Shown here in pieces: positions 46,655-55,240 of a stretch of 64,000 bases of DNA. The DNA lies in contig MKTY01000010.1 in assembly GCA_001898485.1 (NCBI GenBank), forward strand, positions 62,001-126,000, written 5' to 3'. The position numbers and the translations under genes are program-made. The notes under the pieces are model-generated. The model searched no databases. It had not been told where the DNA came from and saw only the letters and a program-made list of their open reading frames with translations. Position 1 is the stretch's first letter. Every line of letters starts with the position of its first letter. The DNA is from Sphingobacteriales bacterium 46-32 (GTDB lineage Bacteria; Bacteroidota; Bacteroidia; Chitinophagales; Chitinophagaceae).

Positions 46655-48214
46655 ATGTACCTGTTGTTTCCCGGCCGCCATCACCTGGTTACTCAATTTC
46701 AATATGATTATCTGCAGCAACTGATCCGGGAGGGATACGGGCAGGAGGGTGAGCGGATATATCCCGCTGCTGTTGTATTTGCCGTTACCTCGGCCAATCA
46801 CAGCAATACCCGTCGTAATCCATTGCCTTTTTATTTGCGGGCCATGATGCTGGCCCGGTTTTCTGCTTCGCTTGGCATACCCTGTTACGTTTATGGAATT
46901 GATGATTTGGGCCATACACCTGATTTTGCCGATTACACCATCAAACGTATCGTGAATGAAAGCGATGGTTTGCTGGATCTGCATCCCGGCAATACGCAGG
47001 TGATTTGCTCCACACCGGTATTGCAGATGTATCGCGCCCTGGGTTACAGTATCCTGCCGGCAGAGTTGCGTGATGAGTCCACCTGGTCTTATCATACCGC
47101 TATGCCCTGGCAACTGGTAGAGCAGATTGCGGGAAATGATGAATGGGAGAATGATACGGCCTTTGCTTCGCTTATCCATACCTCAGCGCGGCAGTTGTGG
47201 CAGCAATATCAGTTGCCGAAAAAGATCAGCATGTTGTTTTCCGATAAAATGATCGGCAGCGATGGCGATCTGACCAGCACCCGCGATTACAATGTATATG
47301 TACGGCAAATGGATGAAATAGCCGGACTCAAGTTTGATGATACGGCTCCCTTCATTCAACCAGGCCGCATAGGTGATATTGGTTGTGCGGTGGGGTCCTG
47401 GATTCGCATGGCCTGTGCGCAGCCGGCATTGCGTGAATCCGATTTTTATGGTATCGAAGTGTCCCGTTTTTTATTCGAACTCTGTCAGCAGCGTAAGCTC
47501 AACGGTGATTTCGTAAATCCGTTTGTATTCTTTTCACAGAAAAATGCGGTGACCGGACTTGTTTTCCCATGGCTCTCTATGAACACGATTCATACATCTT
47601 CACTTACTCATGAGATCGAATCATATGGCGGGCGGGCCGACCTGCTTCAGTTTATCCGCAACCGTTTTGAAGAATTGGTACATGGCGGTTGCTGGATCAA
47701 CCGCGATGTAGTGGCTCCGTTTGATAAAGAGAAAGAAGTATACCTCTGGCTGCGTGAGGATGACGGGGAAAATGACGAAACCCTTTTATCAGGATACGCT
47801 CTTCCCGAAAAACTCCGCCGTTTATCTACCCGTGCACGTTTTTACCGCTTTGCCCGCGATTTCAGAAAAACAGAGGGGTATGCATTGCCGTACCGCGATG
47901 AAATAATAGAGGGGAAACTGTATCATGTATTGCGGCTGGCCGATGCGGCTGAATTTTTAAGCCGGAAAGATTATGCAGATAACTGGGAAAGTGAAATGCA
48001 CGAAACCTTTTGTTTCTGGGATTTTGAAGAATGGAAGCAGGAGTTGCAGAAAGCAGGTTTCCGGATCCATCCCGGTTCCTATGCATTCCGCAATGAATGG
48101 ATCGCTGAAAATCGCTGGAAGAACTGCAGCACTATTGGCACATTTGCCGATGGCCAGGTAGTGCCCATGGATTATCCCATCACCACCATGATACTCGTGG
48201 CTGTAAAAGATTGA
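46655..48214 (+). CDS. Two-domain protein: nucleotidyltransferase-like plus SAM methyltransferase
   Basis: 519 residues. Residues 1-160 resemble an NMN-adenylyltransferase-type domain: PGRHHLVTQFQYDYL at the ATP-motif position, VTSANHSNTRRNPLPFYLRAMML (51-56 NTRRNP, matching the TRRNP of the NadM protein nearby) and STPVLQMYRALGYSILPAEL near the end. The HxGH pair is not clearly kept, so catalysis is uncertain. Residues about 235-480 are a Rossmann methyltransferase, with motif I GDIGCAVGSWIRMA (240-253) and a FEELVHGGCWINRDVVAP block. No membrane segment. It diverges from the NrtR gene with only 76 bases between starts. A nucleotide or RNA modification role tied to NAD is possible but unproven. 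Confidence 0.6.
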   Translation: MYLLFPGRHHLVTQFQYDYLQQLIREGYGQEGERIYPAAVVFAVTSANHSNTRRNPLPFYLRAMMLARFSASLGIPCYVYGIDDLGHTPDFADYTIKRIVNESDGLLDLHPGNTQVICSTPVLQMYRALGYSILPAELRDESTWSYHTAMPWQLVEQIAGNDEWENDTAFASLIHTSARQLWQQYQLPKKISMLFSDKMIGSDGDLTSTRDYNVYVRQMDEIAGLKFDDTAPFIQPGRIGDIGCAVGSWIRMACAQPALRESDFYGIEVSRFLFELCQQRKLNGDFVNPFVFFSQKNAVTGLVFPWLSMNTIHTSSLTHEIESYGGRADLLQFIRNRFEELVHGGCWINRDVVAPFDKEKEVYLWLREDDGENDETLLSGYALPEKLRRLSTRARFYRFARDFRKTEGYALPYRDEIIEGKLYHVLRLADAAEFLSRKDYADNWESEMHETFCFWDFEEWKQELQKAGFRIHPGSYAFRNEWIAENRWKNCSTIGTFADGQVVPMDYPITTMILVAVKD

Positions 48215-48255
48215 TCACCGGCATTACAGTCTGCACTTATTCAACACCTGTAGAC

Positions 48256-50538
48256 ATGCATTGCTTATTCCGAAATATTTTACCTGTTGTTGGTTTATCA
48301 CTATTGTGCTGTTTGACTGTACCGGCACAGGAGGCTAAGCTATTGCCGGTTATTCCTGCACCCGCGCAGTGGGAAACATCATCCGGCAGATTTCTGCTGG
48401 GAGCAGATACCCGTATAACCGTACAGCACGATTCTCTGCAGTCAATCGCTAATCTGTTACGGCAATACCTGGGTGAGCTACACAGCAGCAATAAGGCTGA
48501 TGGTGCAGGAGAACCTGCTATCATCCGTCTGCGTATTAATAAGGCCGTCGGCCATTCCTCCGAAGCCTATTCGTTAAAAATCCGGGAACGTGAACTGATC
48601 ATAGAGGCTGGTGGGCTGAAGGGACTCGGCTGGGGTGTGCAGACTCTGCGACAGTTATGGCAACCGGCTTCGGAGGGGTACTGGCTACCTGCACTCGACA
48701 TAAGGGATGAGCCACGCTTTGCTTACAGGGGGATGGCACTGGATGTAAGCCGTCATTTTTTTCCCGTTTCTTTTATTCGTCAGTATATCGATCTGCTGGC
48801 ATTATATAAGTTCAACACATTTCACTGGCATCTTACAGACGACCAGGGCTGGCGGATTGAGATCAAATCGCTGCCACGGCTGCAGGAAGTGGCTGCCTGG
48901 CGCAGTGGCACACTTATCGGACATAAAAAAGAACTGCCACACCGCTTTGATGATAAACGATATGGCGGTTATTATACACAGAGCGAAATAAAAGATATTG
49001 TTGCCTATGCGCAGCAGCGGGGTATTACTGTTATTCCCGAGATCGAAATGCCGGGTCATGCACTGGCAGCCCTGGCAGCTTATCCGCAGCTTGGTTGCAC
49101 GGGCGGACCGTACGAAACCGCTCGCTTCTGGGGTATTTTTGATGATGTGTTTTGCGCAGGCAATGACAGCGTATTTATTTTTTTGCAACAGGTACTCGAT
49201 GAGGTAATGACCCTGTTTCCCTCACCTTATATTCATATTGGTGGCGATGAGTGTGTAAAAGATAAATGGAAGGCCTGTGTGCGTTGTCAGCAGCGCATGC
49301 AAAAAGAGGGGTTGAAAGACGAAGAAGAATTACAAAGCTATTTTATCAAAAGGATCGAGGCTTTTGTACGTAGCCGCGGGCGTCATATCATGGGTTGGGA
49401 TGAGATACTGGAGGGTGGGCTGCCGCCTGATGCGTTGGTGATGAGCTGGCGTGGTGAGGCAGGTGGTGTAGCCGCTGCGGCGCAGGGGCATCCGGTGATC
49501 ATGACACCCGAAACACATCTTTATTTTGATTATTATCAGCGTATGGATATGGCTGAACCGCTGGCTTCCGGCGGATTTAATCCATTGCATAAGGTCTATA
49601 ACTACGATCCGCTGACCCGCATAGATAGTATGAGCAGGCGATGGGTGAGAGGTGTGGAAGGGCAGGCCTGGAGTGAATATTATTATAGTGAGCAACAGGC
49701 CTGGTATATGTTATACCCGCGTATCCTGGCACTGGCAGAGGTAGGGTGGACGGATCCCACCCGGAAAAACTATGCAGCGTTTTTAGAACGGGTGCCAGCT
49801 CAGCTCAACCTGCTGGCGGCAAAAGGTATTTATGGAAACAACGCATTTGAATCCATACAATTTGGCAGTAAACCGGCGGCAGGCGGAAGGGTAGTATTGC
49901 TGGAAAGTGAATGGCCCGGAGTACGTATTCATTATACGTTGGATGGAAGTGCACCAACCCTGCAGAGTCCGCTTTATACGCAACCTCTTTTTTTTACCGG
50001 CACGGCAACCATCCGCGCTGGACTCTGGCCGCCGCAGTCTGATACAGCAATAAGCTTTTTATCGAAAGAAATACGCATCCATAAGGCCAGCGATGCTAAG
50101 GTAGAATTAGTGAATCCCGCTATCGCCCGTTTCAATACCGAAGCCGATGCGCTGGTAAACGGGCTGACAGGAAATACACGGTACAACGATCAGCAATGGC
50201 TTGGCTTTGCGGGAAAGGACCTGGATGTATTGATTGAATTGAAAAAACCGGAACAGATCAGCCGCGTGAGTACGCAATTTTTACGTTATCACTGGCAGCG
50301 GATGTGGGAGCCGGTGCAACTCGAGATATTTACCTCGCGCGATGGAAAGAAATTTGACCGGGTATACAGGCAGGACCGGTTTCCGGTAAATGGTATAAAT
50401 GCAGTGAAAGCGGTATTCGGTAAACGAACTGCCCGTTTTATTCGTATCCGTGCAAAAAATAAGGGCATCATTCCCACAGGCGAATATGGCCAGGGGAATG
50501 CGGCTTTATTGCTCGTGGATGAAGTGTCAGTAGAATAA
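48256..50538 (+). CDS. GH20 beta-N-acetylhexosaminidase
   Basis: 760 residues from the ATG at 48256; an in-frame TTG at 48211 overlaps the previous gene. Signal peptide MHCLFRNILPVVGLSLLCCLTVPAQ. Domains: GH20b (about 25-150), catalytic GH20 (155-500) with FHWHLTDDQGWRIEIK, the catalytic Asp-Glu pair in YIHIGGDECVKDKW, and MSWRGEAGG; then a chitobiase C-terminal domain (IHYTLDGSAPTLQSPLY) and an F5/8 type C-like carbohydrate-binding end (about 640-760). It releases terminal GlcNAc or GalNAc from glycans in the periplasm. Could complement the MurNAc-directed locus at 28-37 kb. Confidence 0.95.
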   Translation: MHCLFRNILPVVGLSLLCCLTVPAQEAKLLPVIPAPAQWETSSGRFLLGADTRITVQHDSLQSIANLLRQYLGELHSSNKADGAGEPAIIRLRINKAVGHSSEAYSLKIRERELIIEAGGLKGLGWGVQTLRQLWQPASEGYWLPALDIRDEPRFAYRGMALDVSRHFFPVSFIRQYIDLLALYKFNTFHWHLTDDQGWRIEIKSLPRLQEVAAWRSGTLIGHKKELPHRFDDKRYGGYYTQSEIKDIVAYAQQRGITVIPEIEMPGHALAALAAYPQLGCTGGPYETARFWGIFDDVFCAGNDSVFIFLQQVLDEVMTLFPSPYIHIGGDECVKDKWKACVRCQQRMQKEGLKDEEELQSYFIKRIEAFVRSRGRHIMGWDEILEGGLPPDALVMSWRGEAGGVAAAAQGHPVIMTPETHLYFDYYQRMDMAEPLASGGFNPLHKVYNYDPLTRIDSMSRRWVRGVEGQAWSEYYYSEQQAWYMLYPRILALAEVGWTDPTRKNYAAFLERVPAQLNLLAAKGIYGNNAFESIQFGSKPAAGGRVVLLESEWPGVRIHYTLDGSAPTLQSPLYTQPLFFTGTATIRAGLWPPQSDTAISFLSKEIRIHKASDAKVELVNPAIARFNTEADALVNGLTGNTRYNDQQWLGFAGKDLDVLIELKKPEQISRVSTQFLRYHWQRMWEPVQLEIFTSRDGKKFDRVYRQDRFPVNGINAVKAVFGKRTARFIRIRAKNKGIIPTGEYGQGNAALLLVDEVSVE

Positions 50539-51072
50539 CTATTCTCCCGGCTTCAGTTGTTTTTCCATTACAATAAACTCCAGTGGCTGTTTGGGTAAGC
50601 CGAAGCGCGGGTCATTCATCGGGAAAGGTTTGCGTTCGCCGGTGTCGGCATAGCCACGCCGCTGGTACCAGGCGATTAGTTCTTCCCGCACTGATATGAC
50701 AGTCATGGTGATTGCGGGAAGATTTTTAGTGCGTGCAAATTCCTCTGCGGCCTGCATGAGTTGCCGGCCGATACCGGCATTCTGAAGGGTGGGGGATACG
50801 GTAAGCATACCCAGGTAAAGGGCATTTTCGGTATCCTGTAAATGCACACAGCCCTGTATGATGCCGTTTGCATCAGTTGCTTTTAATACTACCGAACCCG
50901 GTGCTTTAATCAGATCGGTCATACTTTCTTCATCGATGCGGATGCCGCCCAGCAAATCGGCTTCGGTAGTCCAGCCCTGGCGGGAACTGTCGCCACGGTA
51001 ACCACTATTTACAAGTGCAACGAGAGCCGGTACGTCTTCGGTAGTGGCGGGAATAATCATTAATGAATTCAT
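50539..51072 (-). CDS. GNAT acetyltransferase
   Basis: 177 residues. GNAT core: IPATTEDVPALVALVNSGYRG start, LYLGMLTVSPTLQNAGIGRQLMQAAEEFA with the acetyl-CoA loop QNAGIGRQL, and the closing ELIAWYQRRGYADTGERKPF. Substrate unknown. Its stop directly abuts the end of the GH20 gene (convergent). Confidence 0.88.
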   Translation of the reverse strand: MNSLMIIPATTEDVPALVALVNSGYRGDSSRQGWTTEADLLGGIRIDEESMTDLIKAPGSVVLKATDANGIIQGCVHLQDTENALYLGMLTVSPTLQNAGIGRQLMQAAEEFARTKNLPAITMTVISVREELIAWYQRRGYADTGERKPFPMNDPRFGLPKQPLEFIVMEKQLKPGE

Positions 51073-51211
51073 CCGGCAAAACTAGGGAGTATCTTTTTTA
51101 TTTAGCTAGTGCAGGTATGTCCCCGAGGTATTAGATACTACAAAATGTGTATTGGGGCGGCAGCGGTGAATGAGGAATTTTATTCATCCTTCATCTCAAA
51201 AAATAAATATT

Positions 51212-51481
51212 ATGAAAGTTACCGGCATTATTCTGATTGTAGTGGGCATTCTTGCCATGGCATATAATGGTCTGGCTGCGCCTTCGTTCGAATATCCCCA
51301 AACGGGCGATGCAGCCTATGACACCGGTTATGCCATCGGCCTCTTTGCAATCGGCATTGTTGGATTGCTGCTGCTTATCATTGGTATTGTGCTTTTCCGG
51401 AAAGCCGAGCGCAGAGAGCGGCAACGTCAGTCAAAGTATTATGACTACGAAGCAGAGCGTCGCAATCAACGTACATACTGA
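51212..51481 (+). CDS. Small two-helix membrane protein
   Basis: 89 residues from the ATG at 51212. Two transmembrane helices (about 2-20, VTGIILIVVGILAMAYNGLAA, and 40-62, AIGLFAIGIVGLLLLIIGIVLF) joined by a polar loop, then a strongly charged tail (RKAERRERQRQSKYYDYEAERRNQ). Resembles DUF3185-like small membrane proteins in layout; function unknown. Followed by a good terminator. Confidence 0.65.
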   Translation: MKVTGIILIVVGILAMAYNGLAAPSFEYPQTGDAAYDTGYAIGLFAIGIVGLLLLIIGIVLFRKAERRERQRQSKYYDYEAERRNQRTY

Positions 51482-51507
51482 ACCATGTAGCCTGAGCCTG
51501 TAATGCA

Positions 51508-51534
51508 AAGGACCCGGTTGCCGGGTCCTTTTTT
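51508..51534 (+). terminator. Rho-independent terminator
   Basis: Arms AAGGACCCGG (51508-51517) and CCGGGTCCTT (51521-51530), TTG loop, T run to 51534. It ends the small membrane protein transcript and can also face the convergent XRE gene. Confidence 0.9.
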
Positions 51535-51568
51535 GCTGGGCTGTGATTCATGGCTATAAAAACGATGG

Positions 51569-51769
51569 TTAATCAGTATCCTCGAGAATAAACAGTTCTT
51601 CTACTTTTTTATCAAAGAACCGGGCCACTTTTAAAGCCAGTACAGTCGACGGCACATATTTATTGGCTTCCATGGCAATGATGGTTTGCCTGCTTACCGC
51701 TACCGCCTGCGCCAGCTCTTCCTGCGTAACGCCTTTGATGGCCCGCTCTACTTTTATTTTATTTTTCAT
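51569..51769 (-). CDS. XRE-family HTH regulator (small)
   Basis: 66 residues from the ATG at 51769 (MKNKIKVERAIKGVTQEEL). Single Cro/C1-type helix-turn-helix: TQEELAQAVAVSRQTIIAMEANKYVPSTVLALKVARFF, with a short acidic end. Matches the YozG-like family usually paired with a membrane protein. Its start overlaps the end of the upstream membrane protein gene by 11 bases, so the two are coupled. It probably binds the repeats upstream of that gene. Confidence 0.9.
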   Translation of the reverse strand: MKNKIKVERAIKGVTQEELAQAVAVSRQTIIAMEANKYVPSTVLALKVARFFDKKVEELFILEDTD

Positions 51770-52235
51770 CGGGTGCGGTTTTATTGTTTTTGTAAAGCAG
51801 GTAATTGAAACGGGCAATAAAGATGAGCAGTACCGTAAACATGTTGTAAACCATCACATGAAAGAACGACATGCCATATACAAAAAGCAATGCCAGCAAG
51901 AGCAATACATAATTGACCACAACGGCCCACATGAGCGACGAAAGACGCAGCCGGTCAATGAATTCATCTTCCTGTTTTTCGCGCGAGAATGCCACCAGCA
52001 TACCACCCACCAGTATTAGAATGCCTGCCAGGGTGCCGGTAAAATTGACTTTTGTAAATGTAAAATACCTGGCGAAGCCCAGCAGGTCCTGGTTTGCAAT
52101 GCTAAACATGCGCATACTCAGCCAGTTGGCTTCATAATCGGTTGCAGTAATAATAATACCTGCAATGAGTCCGGGTAAAAGCAGGCACCAGCCTAACCAT
52201 TTGTACCGGTTGGGAAGAAGAAGATTTTTAATCAT
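51759..52235 (-). CDS. Membrane protein paired with the XRE regulator
   Basis: 158 residues, four predicted transmembrane helices (WLGWCLLLPGLIAGIIITA, GTLAGILILVGGMLVAF, LMWAVVVNYVLLLLALLFVY, MVYNMFTVLLIFIARFNYLLY). No signature I recognise. Gene order membrane protein then small XRE regulator is common in Bacteroidota, and the regulator is thought to autoregulate the pair. The overlap and palindromic upstream DNA support that. Confidence 0.75.
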   Translation of the reverse strand: MIKNLLLPNRYKWLGWCLLLPGLIAGIIITATDYEANWLSMRMFSIANQDLLGFARYFTFTKVNFTGTLAGILILVGGMLVAFSREKQEDEFIDRLRLSSLMWAVVVNYVLLLLALLFVYGMSFFHVMVYNMFTVLLIFIARFNYLLYKNNKTAPDEK

Positions 52236-52263
52236 GGCTATAAAATTTCTTCAAATGTAAAGT

Positions 52264-52307
52264 AAACATTACATAATGTAATAAATAATTTACTTTTTGT
52301 AATGTTT
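52264..52307. promoter_or_regulatory. Candidate autoregulatory operator region
   Basis: A perfect 15-base palindrome ATTACATAATGTAAT (52268-52282) lies inside a larger perfect inverted pair AAACATTACA (52264-52273) and TGTAATGTTT (52298-52307). It is 29 bases upstream of the membrane protein/XRE operon, so it provides three copies of a GTAAT/ATTAC half-site. Confidence 0.55.
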
Positions 52308-52315
52308 ATTTAACA

Positions 52316-52762
52316 TTAGTCCCATACATATCGCCAGCTGCCATCGGGCTGCCGTTTCCAGACGGTATGAAAGATACCGGTCGACTGGCTGGTATTGCCA
52401 ACCGAATCGGTGTTGATCCACAAATACTTACCATAGGTATAGCCGAGATCACCGCCGGCAGATACGGACACAAAATCGGGTGACCAGCTTACCCGGGCAT
52501 TTTTGAAATGGGGGGCGGCATAATAATGAGCAATACCGGCTTTGCCATAGATCAGGGAGTCTTTACCGCGTTTGATGACAGCATTACTGTCAGCAAAATG
52601 GGTGAAGGCAGCCGCCACGCCCTGCGATACAGCCATGTCTGCAAAATCGGTTTCTGCCTGCCTGATCTCATTTTCGGCCTCTTTACTGTCAGGAGTTGCA
52701 GATGGCTGGCAGGCCAGTAAGATCCCGGCCAGTATCGCCGGGAAAAAAATAAGTTTTTTCAT
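52316..52762 (-). CDS. Lipoprotein with SnoaL/NTF2-like (DUF4440) domain
   Basis: 148 residues. Lipoprotein signal MKKLIFFPAILAGILLAC (Cys18). The rest is an NTF2-like fold of DUF4440 type: EIRQAETDFADMAVSQGVAAAFTHFADSNAVIKRG, YTYGKYLWIN, GIFHTVWKRQPDGSWRYVWD. Members bind small ligands or have unknown roles. It lies downstream of the XRE/membrane pair promoter on the minus strand, as a single gene. Confidence 0.85.
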   Translation of the reverse strand: MKKLIFFPAILAGILLACQPSATPDSKEAENEIRQAETDFADMAVSQGVAAAFTHFADSNAVIKRGKDSLIYGKAGIAHYYAAPHFKNARVSWSPDFVSVSAGGDLGYTYGKYLWINTDSVGNTSQSTGIFHTVWKRQPDGSWRYVWD

Positions 52763-52854
52763 CGTTGATAAAAATTGGGTAATAGTAGTACGATAAAACT
52801 ATCTATTTGTAACAACCCGGGCTTACCCAATCTGTTCAAACGGCAATCGGATTG

Positions 52855-53160
52855 GATGAAGTACGCAAAGAGCGGTTCGCAAAGAACGCAAAGGCGGTTC
52901 GCAAAGGGCGCAAAGCGGATAAAGAACGCAAAGAGCGGTTCGCTAAGAGCGCAAAGCGGGTACAAGAACGCAAAGAATAATCAGCACATCAGCACATTAG
53001 CACATCAGCACATTAGCCCATCATCCCATCATCCCATTGCTTCCTTCTCTTCAATCGATTTATTTTGGTTTTCAACTCATTAGCACATCAGCACACTAGC
53101 ACATCAGCACATTGTCTCCCATCTTCAAATCGTCAAATCATCAAATCTTCAAATCATTAA
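52855..53160. repeat. Two adjacent families of short tandem repeats
   Basis: From 52861 to 52980 the units CGCAAAG and GCGGTTCGC alternate (for example GTACGCAAAGAGCGGTTCGC). From 52983 to 53110 the 8-mers AGCACATC and AGCACATT repeat, followed by ATCATCCC and CAAATC/TCAAAT units up to 53160. No gene is expected here, although open frames cross it. The same 8-mer family recurs at 55241-55450, on both strands. I interpret it as repeat-generated intergenic DNA, not a CRISPR. Confidence 0.7.
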
Positions 53161-53161
53161 G

Positions 53162-53169
53162 TACCTTTG
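53162..53169 (+). promoter_or_regulatory. Bacteroidota -7 element before map
   Basis: TACCTTTG matches the TAnnTTTG -7 consensus, ending nine bases before the map start codon at 53178. The start of transcription should lie a few bases upstream of, or at, the ATG, so the mRNA would be nearly leaderless. No matching -33 TTTG was clear. Confidence 0.5.
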
Positions 53170-53177
53170 CCGGCTAT

Positions 53178-54005
53178 ATGATAATTATTAAGACCCCTGA
53201 ACAGATTGAGTTGATGCGTCAGAGCGCCCTGCTGGTAAGTAAGACGCTTACCGAAGTGGCTACGGTGCTGAAGCCGGGTATGATGACCCTGGAGCTCGAT
53301 ATAATGATCGGAAACTTTGTGCGTGATCATAAAGCTGTTCCTTCATTTTTAAACTACAATGGCTATCCTTTTAACTCCTGCATATCGGTAAACGATGTGG
53401 TGGTGCATGGTTTCCCTAAAAAGAAAGAGTTGATTGAAGGTGATATTGTATCGGTAGATGTGGGAGTGATCCTGAATGGCTGGCATGGCGATCATGCCTA
53501 TACATTTGCCATTGGTGATCCCGGTGAAGAAGTGCTGAAGCTGATTGATGTGACCAAAGAGTCGCTTTATAAAGGTATTGAGAAAGCAGTAGCAGGCAAC
53601 CGTATTGGCGATATTGCTTTTGCCATCCAGGAACATACCGAGAAAAAACATGGCTATGGTGTGGTGCGTGAACTGGTAGGTCACGGTCTTGGCCGCAGCA
53701 TGCATGAAGATCCACAGGTACCTAATTATGGTAAACGCGGCAGCGGTATTAAACTGAAAGAGGGTATGGTACTGGCTATTGAACCCATGATCAATATGGG
53801 TACCAAAGATGTATTTACTGAAAGTGACCGCTGGACAGTGCGTACGCGTGATGGTAAACCTTCTGTGCATTTTGAACATGATGTGGCCATAGGAAAGGAT
53901 CGGGGAGATATTTTATCCGATTATGCGCCTATTGAGAAAGCGGAGCAGAAGAATCCACACCTGTTTACGAGTAAAAAAGCAAACCTTGTACAACCCCTCT
54001 CCTGA
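53178..54005 (+). CDS. map: Type I methionine aminopeptidase
   Basis: 275 residues from the ATG at 53178 (MIIIKTPEQIELMRQSA). Removes the initiator methionine from new proteins. All five metal ligands of the pita-bread fold are visible: Asp in SVDVGV, Asp in WHGDHAYTF, His in LVGHGLGRSM, Glu in LAIEPMINMG and Glu in HFEHDVAIG. Cytosolic. The stop codon lies inside the stem of a terminator, so transcription probably ends at the gene's own end. Confidence 0.97.
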   Translation: MIIIKTPEQIELMRQSALLVSKTLTEVATVLKPGMMTLELDIMIGNFVRDHKAVPSFLNYNGYPFNSCISVNDVVVHGFPKKKELIEGDIVSVDVGVILNGWHGDHAYTFAIGDPGEEVLKLIDVTKESLYKGIEKAVAGNRIGDIAFAIQEHTEKKHGYGVVRELVGHGLGRSMHEDPQVPNYGKRGSGIKLKEGMVLAIEPMINMGTKDVFTESDRWTVRTRDGKPSVHFEHDVAIGKDRGDILSDYAPIEKAEQKNPHLFTSKKANLVQPLS

Positions 54006-54018
54006 GGGGTTTGTTTTA
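53992..54018 (+). terminator. Terminator overlapping the map stop codon
   Basis: Arms AACCCCTC (53992-53999) and GAGGGGTT (54004-54011), TCCT loop, then TGTTTT. It includes the last codons and the stop of map, and the next gene starts at 54026, eight bases after the T run, so it must have its own promoter or depend on readthrough. Confidence 0.75.
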
Positions 54019-54025
54019 TAAACCC

Positions 54026-55240
54026 ATGCAGTCAGCAGATTTTATCATTGTAGGTGGCGGAGCCGCGGGTATATTTTGTGCCGTCAATATGGCCCGGTTG
54101 CATCCCGACCGGCGGGTGTTGGTGCTGGAAAAATCCGGTAAGCTGCTCAGCAAGGTCAGGATCAGCGGCGGCGGACGCTGCAATGTAACACATGCCTGTT
54201 TTGATATTGATGAACTGAGCAGGCGTTATCCGCGTGGCGGCACCTTTGTAAAAAAGACATTTCACCAGTTTGGTCCGGCAGATACAGTACAGTGGTTTGC
54301 AGAAAGAGGAGTGAAACTGAAAACCGAAGAAGACGGCCGTATGTTTCCTGTCAGCAATTCCTCGCAAACCATTATCGATTGTCTGATGCAGGAGGTAAAC
54401 CGGTATCGGGTGACGATCGAGATGAATGCAGATGTGAAGGATTTGAAATATGTGAACGATCATTTTGAACTGATATCTGCCACTGGCCGCAGCTGGCAGG
54501 CCCCTGCCGTATGTATCGCCTGTGGTGGTTTTCCCAAGCTCAGCCAGTTTGACTGGCTCGCCGCTACCGGGCATGCCATTGAGCCGCCGGTACCTTCGCT
54601 GTTTACTTTCAATATGCCGGGGCATTCCATAACCAAACTGATGGGTTTGAGTGTGGAGCAGGCGCGTGTGCGGATAGCCGGCAGTAAACTGGAGTCAACA
54701 GGTCCCTTACTGATTACACACTGGGGGCTGAGCGGTCCGGCTATTCTGCGGCTCAGTGCCTGGGCGGCTCGTGAGTTGCATGATAGGCAGTATAACTTTT
54801 CCATTACGGTCAACTGGTTGCCGGCGCATCATGAAGAGAGTCTGCGTACCCTTTTTCAGCAATACCGGCAGCAGATACCAGCTCAGAAGGTCAGTAACCG
54901 TAATCAACTGGGATTACCGCACCGGCTTTGGGAATACCTCGTACAGGAGAGTCATATTTCACCGGAAAGGCGCTGGGCCGACCTCAGCAGCAAGGAGCAA
55001 AATCAACTGATCCGTAATTGTTGTCATCATACATTTGATATAAAAGGGAAAACCACTTTCAAGGATGAATTTGTAACAGCCGGAGGCATTCGCCTGAGCG
55101 AAGTAGACCATCGCACACTGATGAGCCGTAAAGTGCCCGGCCTCTATTTTGCAGGAGAAATCCTTGACGTAGACGGCATTACCGGAGGCTATAATTTTCA
55201 ACACGCGTGGACGAGTGGGATGATTGTAGCGAAGAGTTAA
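54026..55240 (+). CDS. BaiN/HI0933-family flavoprotein
   Basis: 404 residues from the ATG at 54026. FAD-binding oxidoreductase of the BaiN/RdsA (HI0933) family: dinucleotide motif DFIIVGGGAAGIFCAVNMARL at the N-terminus, KVRISGGGRCNVTHAC, and the C-terminal GLYFAGEILDVDGITGGYNFQHAWTSG that closes the FAD site. The substrate in most bacteria is unknown; gut homologues act on bile acid intermediates, so I do not use the baiN name. Starts eight bases after the map terminator. Confidence 0.9.
   Translation: MQSADFIIVGGGAAGIFCAVNMARLHPDRRVLVLEKSGKLLSKVRISGGGRCNVTHACFDIDELSRRYPRGGTFVKKTFHQFGPADTVQWFAERGVKLKTEEDGRMFPVSNSSQTIIDCLMQEVNRYRVTIEMNADVKDLKYVNDHFELISATGRSWQAPAVCIACGGFPKLSQFDWLAATGHAIEPPVPSLFTFNMPGHSITKLMGLSVEQARVRIAGSKLESTGPLLITHWGLSGPAILRLSAWAARELHDRQYNFSITVNWLPAHHEESLRTLFQQYRQQIPAQKVSNRNQLGLPHRLWEYLVQESHISPERRWADLSSKEQNQLIRNCCHHTFDIKGKTTFKDEFVTAGGIRLSEVDHRTLMSRKVPGLYFAGEILDVDGITGGYNFQHAWTSGMIVAKS

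Noticed and set aside
52775-53083. Plus-strand open frame of about 100 codons
   Set aside because: It runs through two families of short tandem repeats and its translation is repeat-derived (NAKSGSLRAQ-like units, then HISTLAHQHIS), so it is not a credible gene.
52983-53110. CRISPR-like appearance of regularly spaced repeats
   Set aside because: The units are 8 bases, directly abutting, with no unique spacers and no cas genes nearby.
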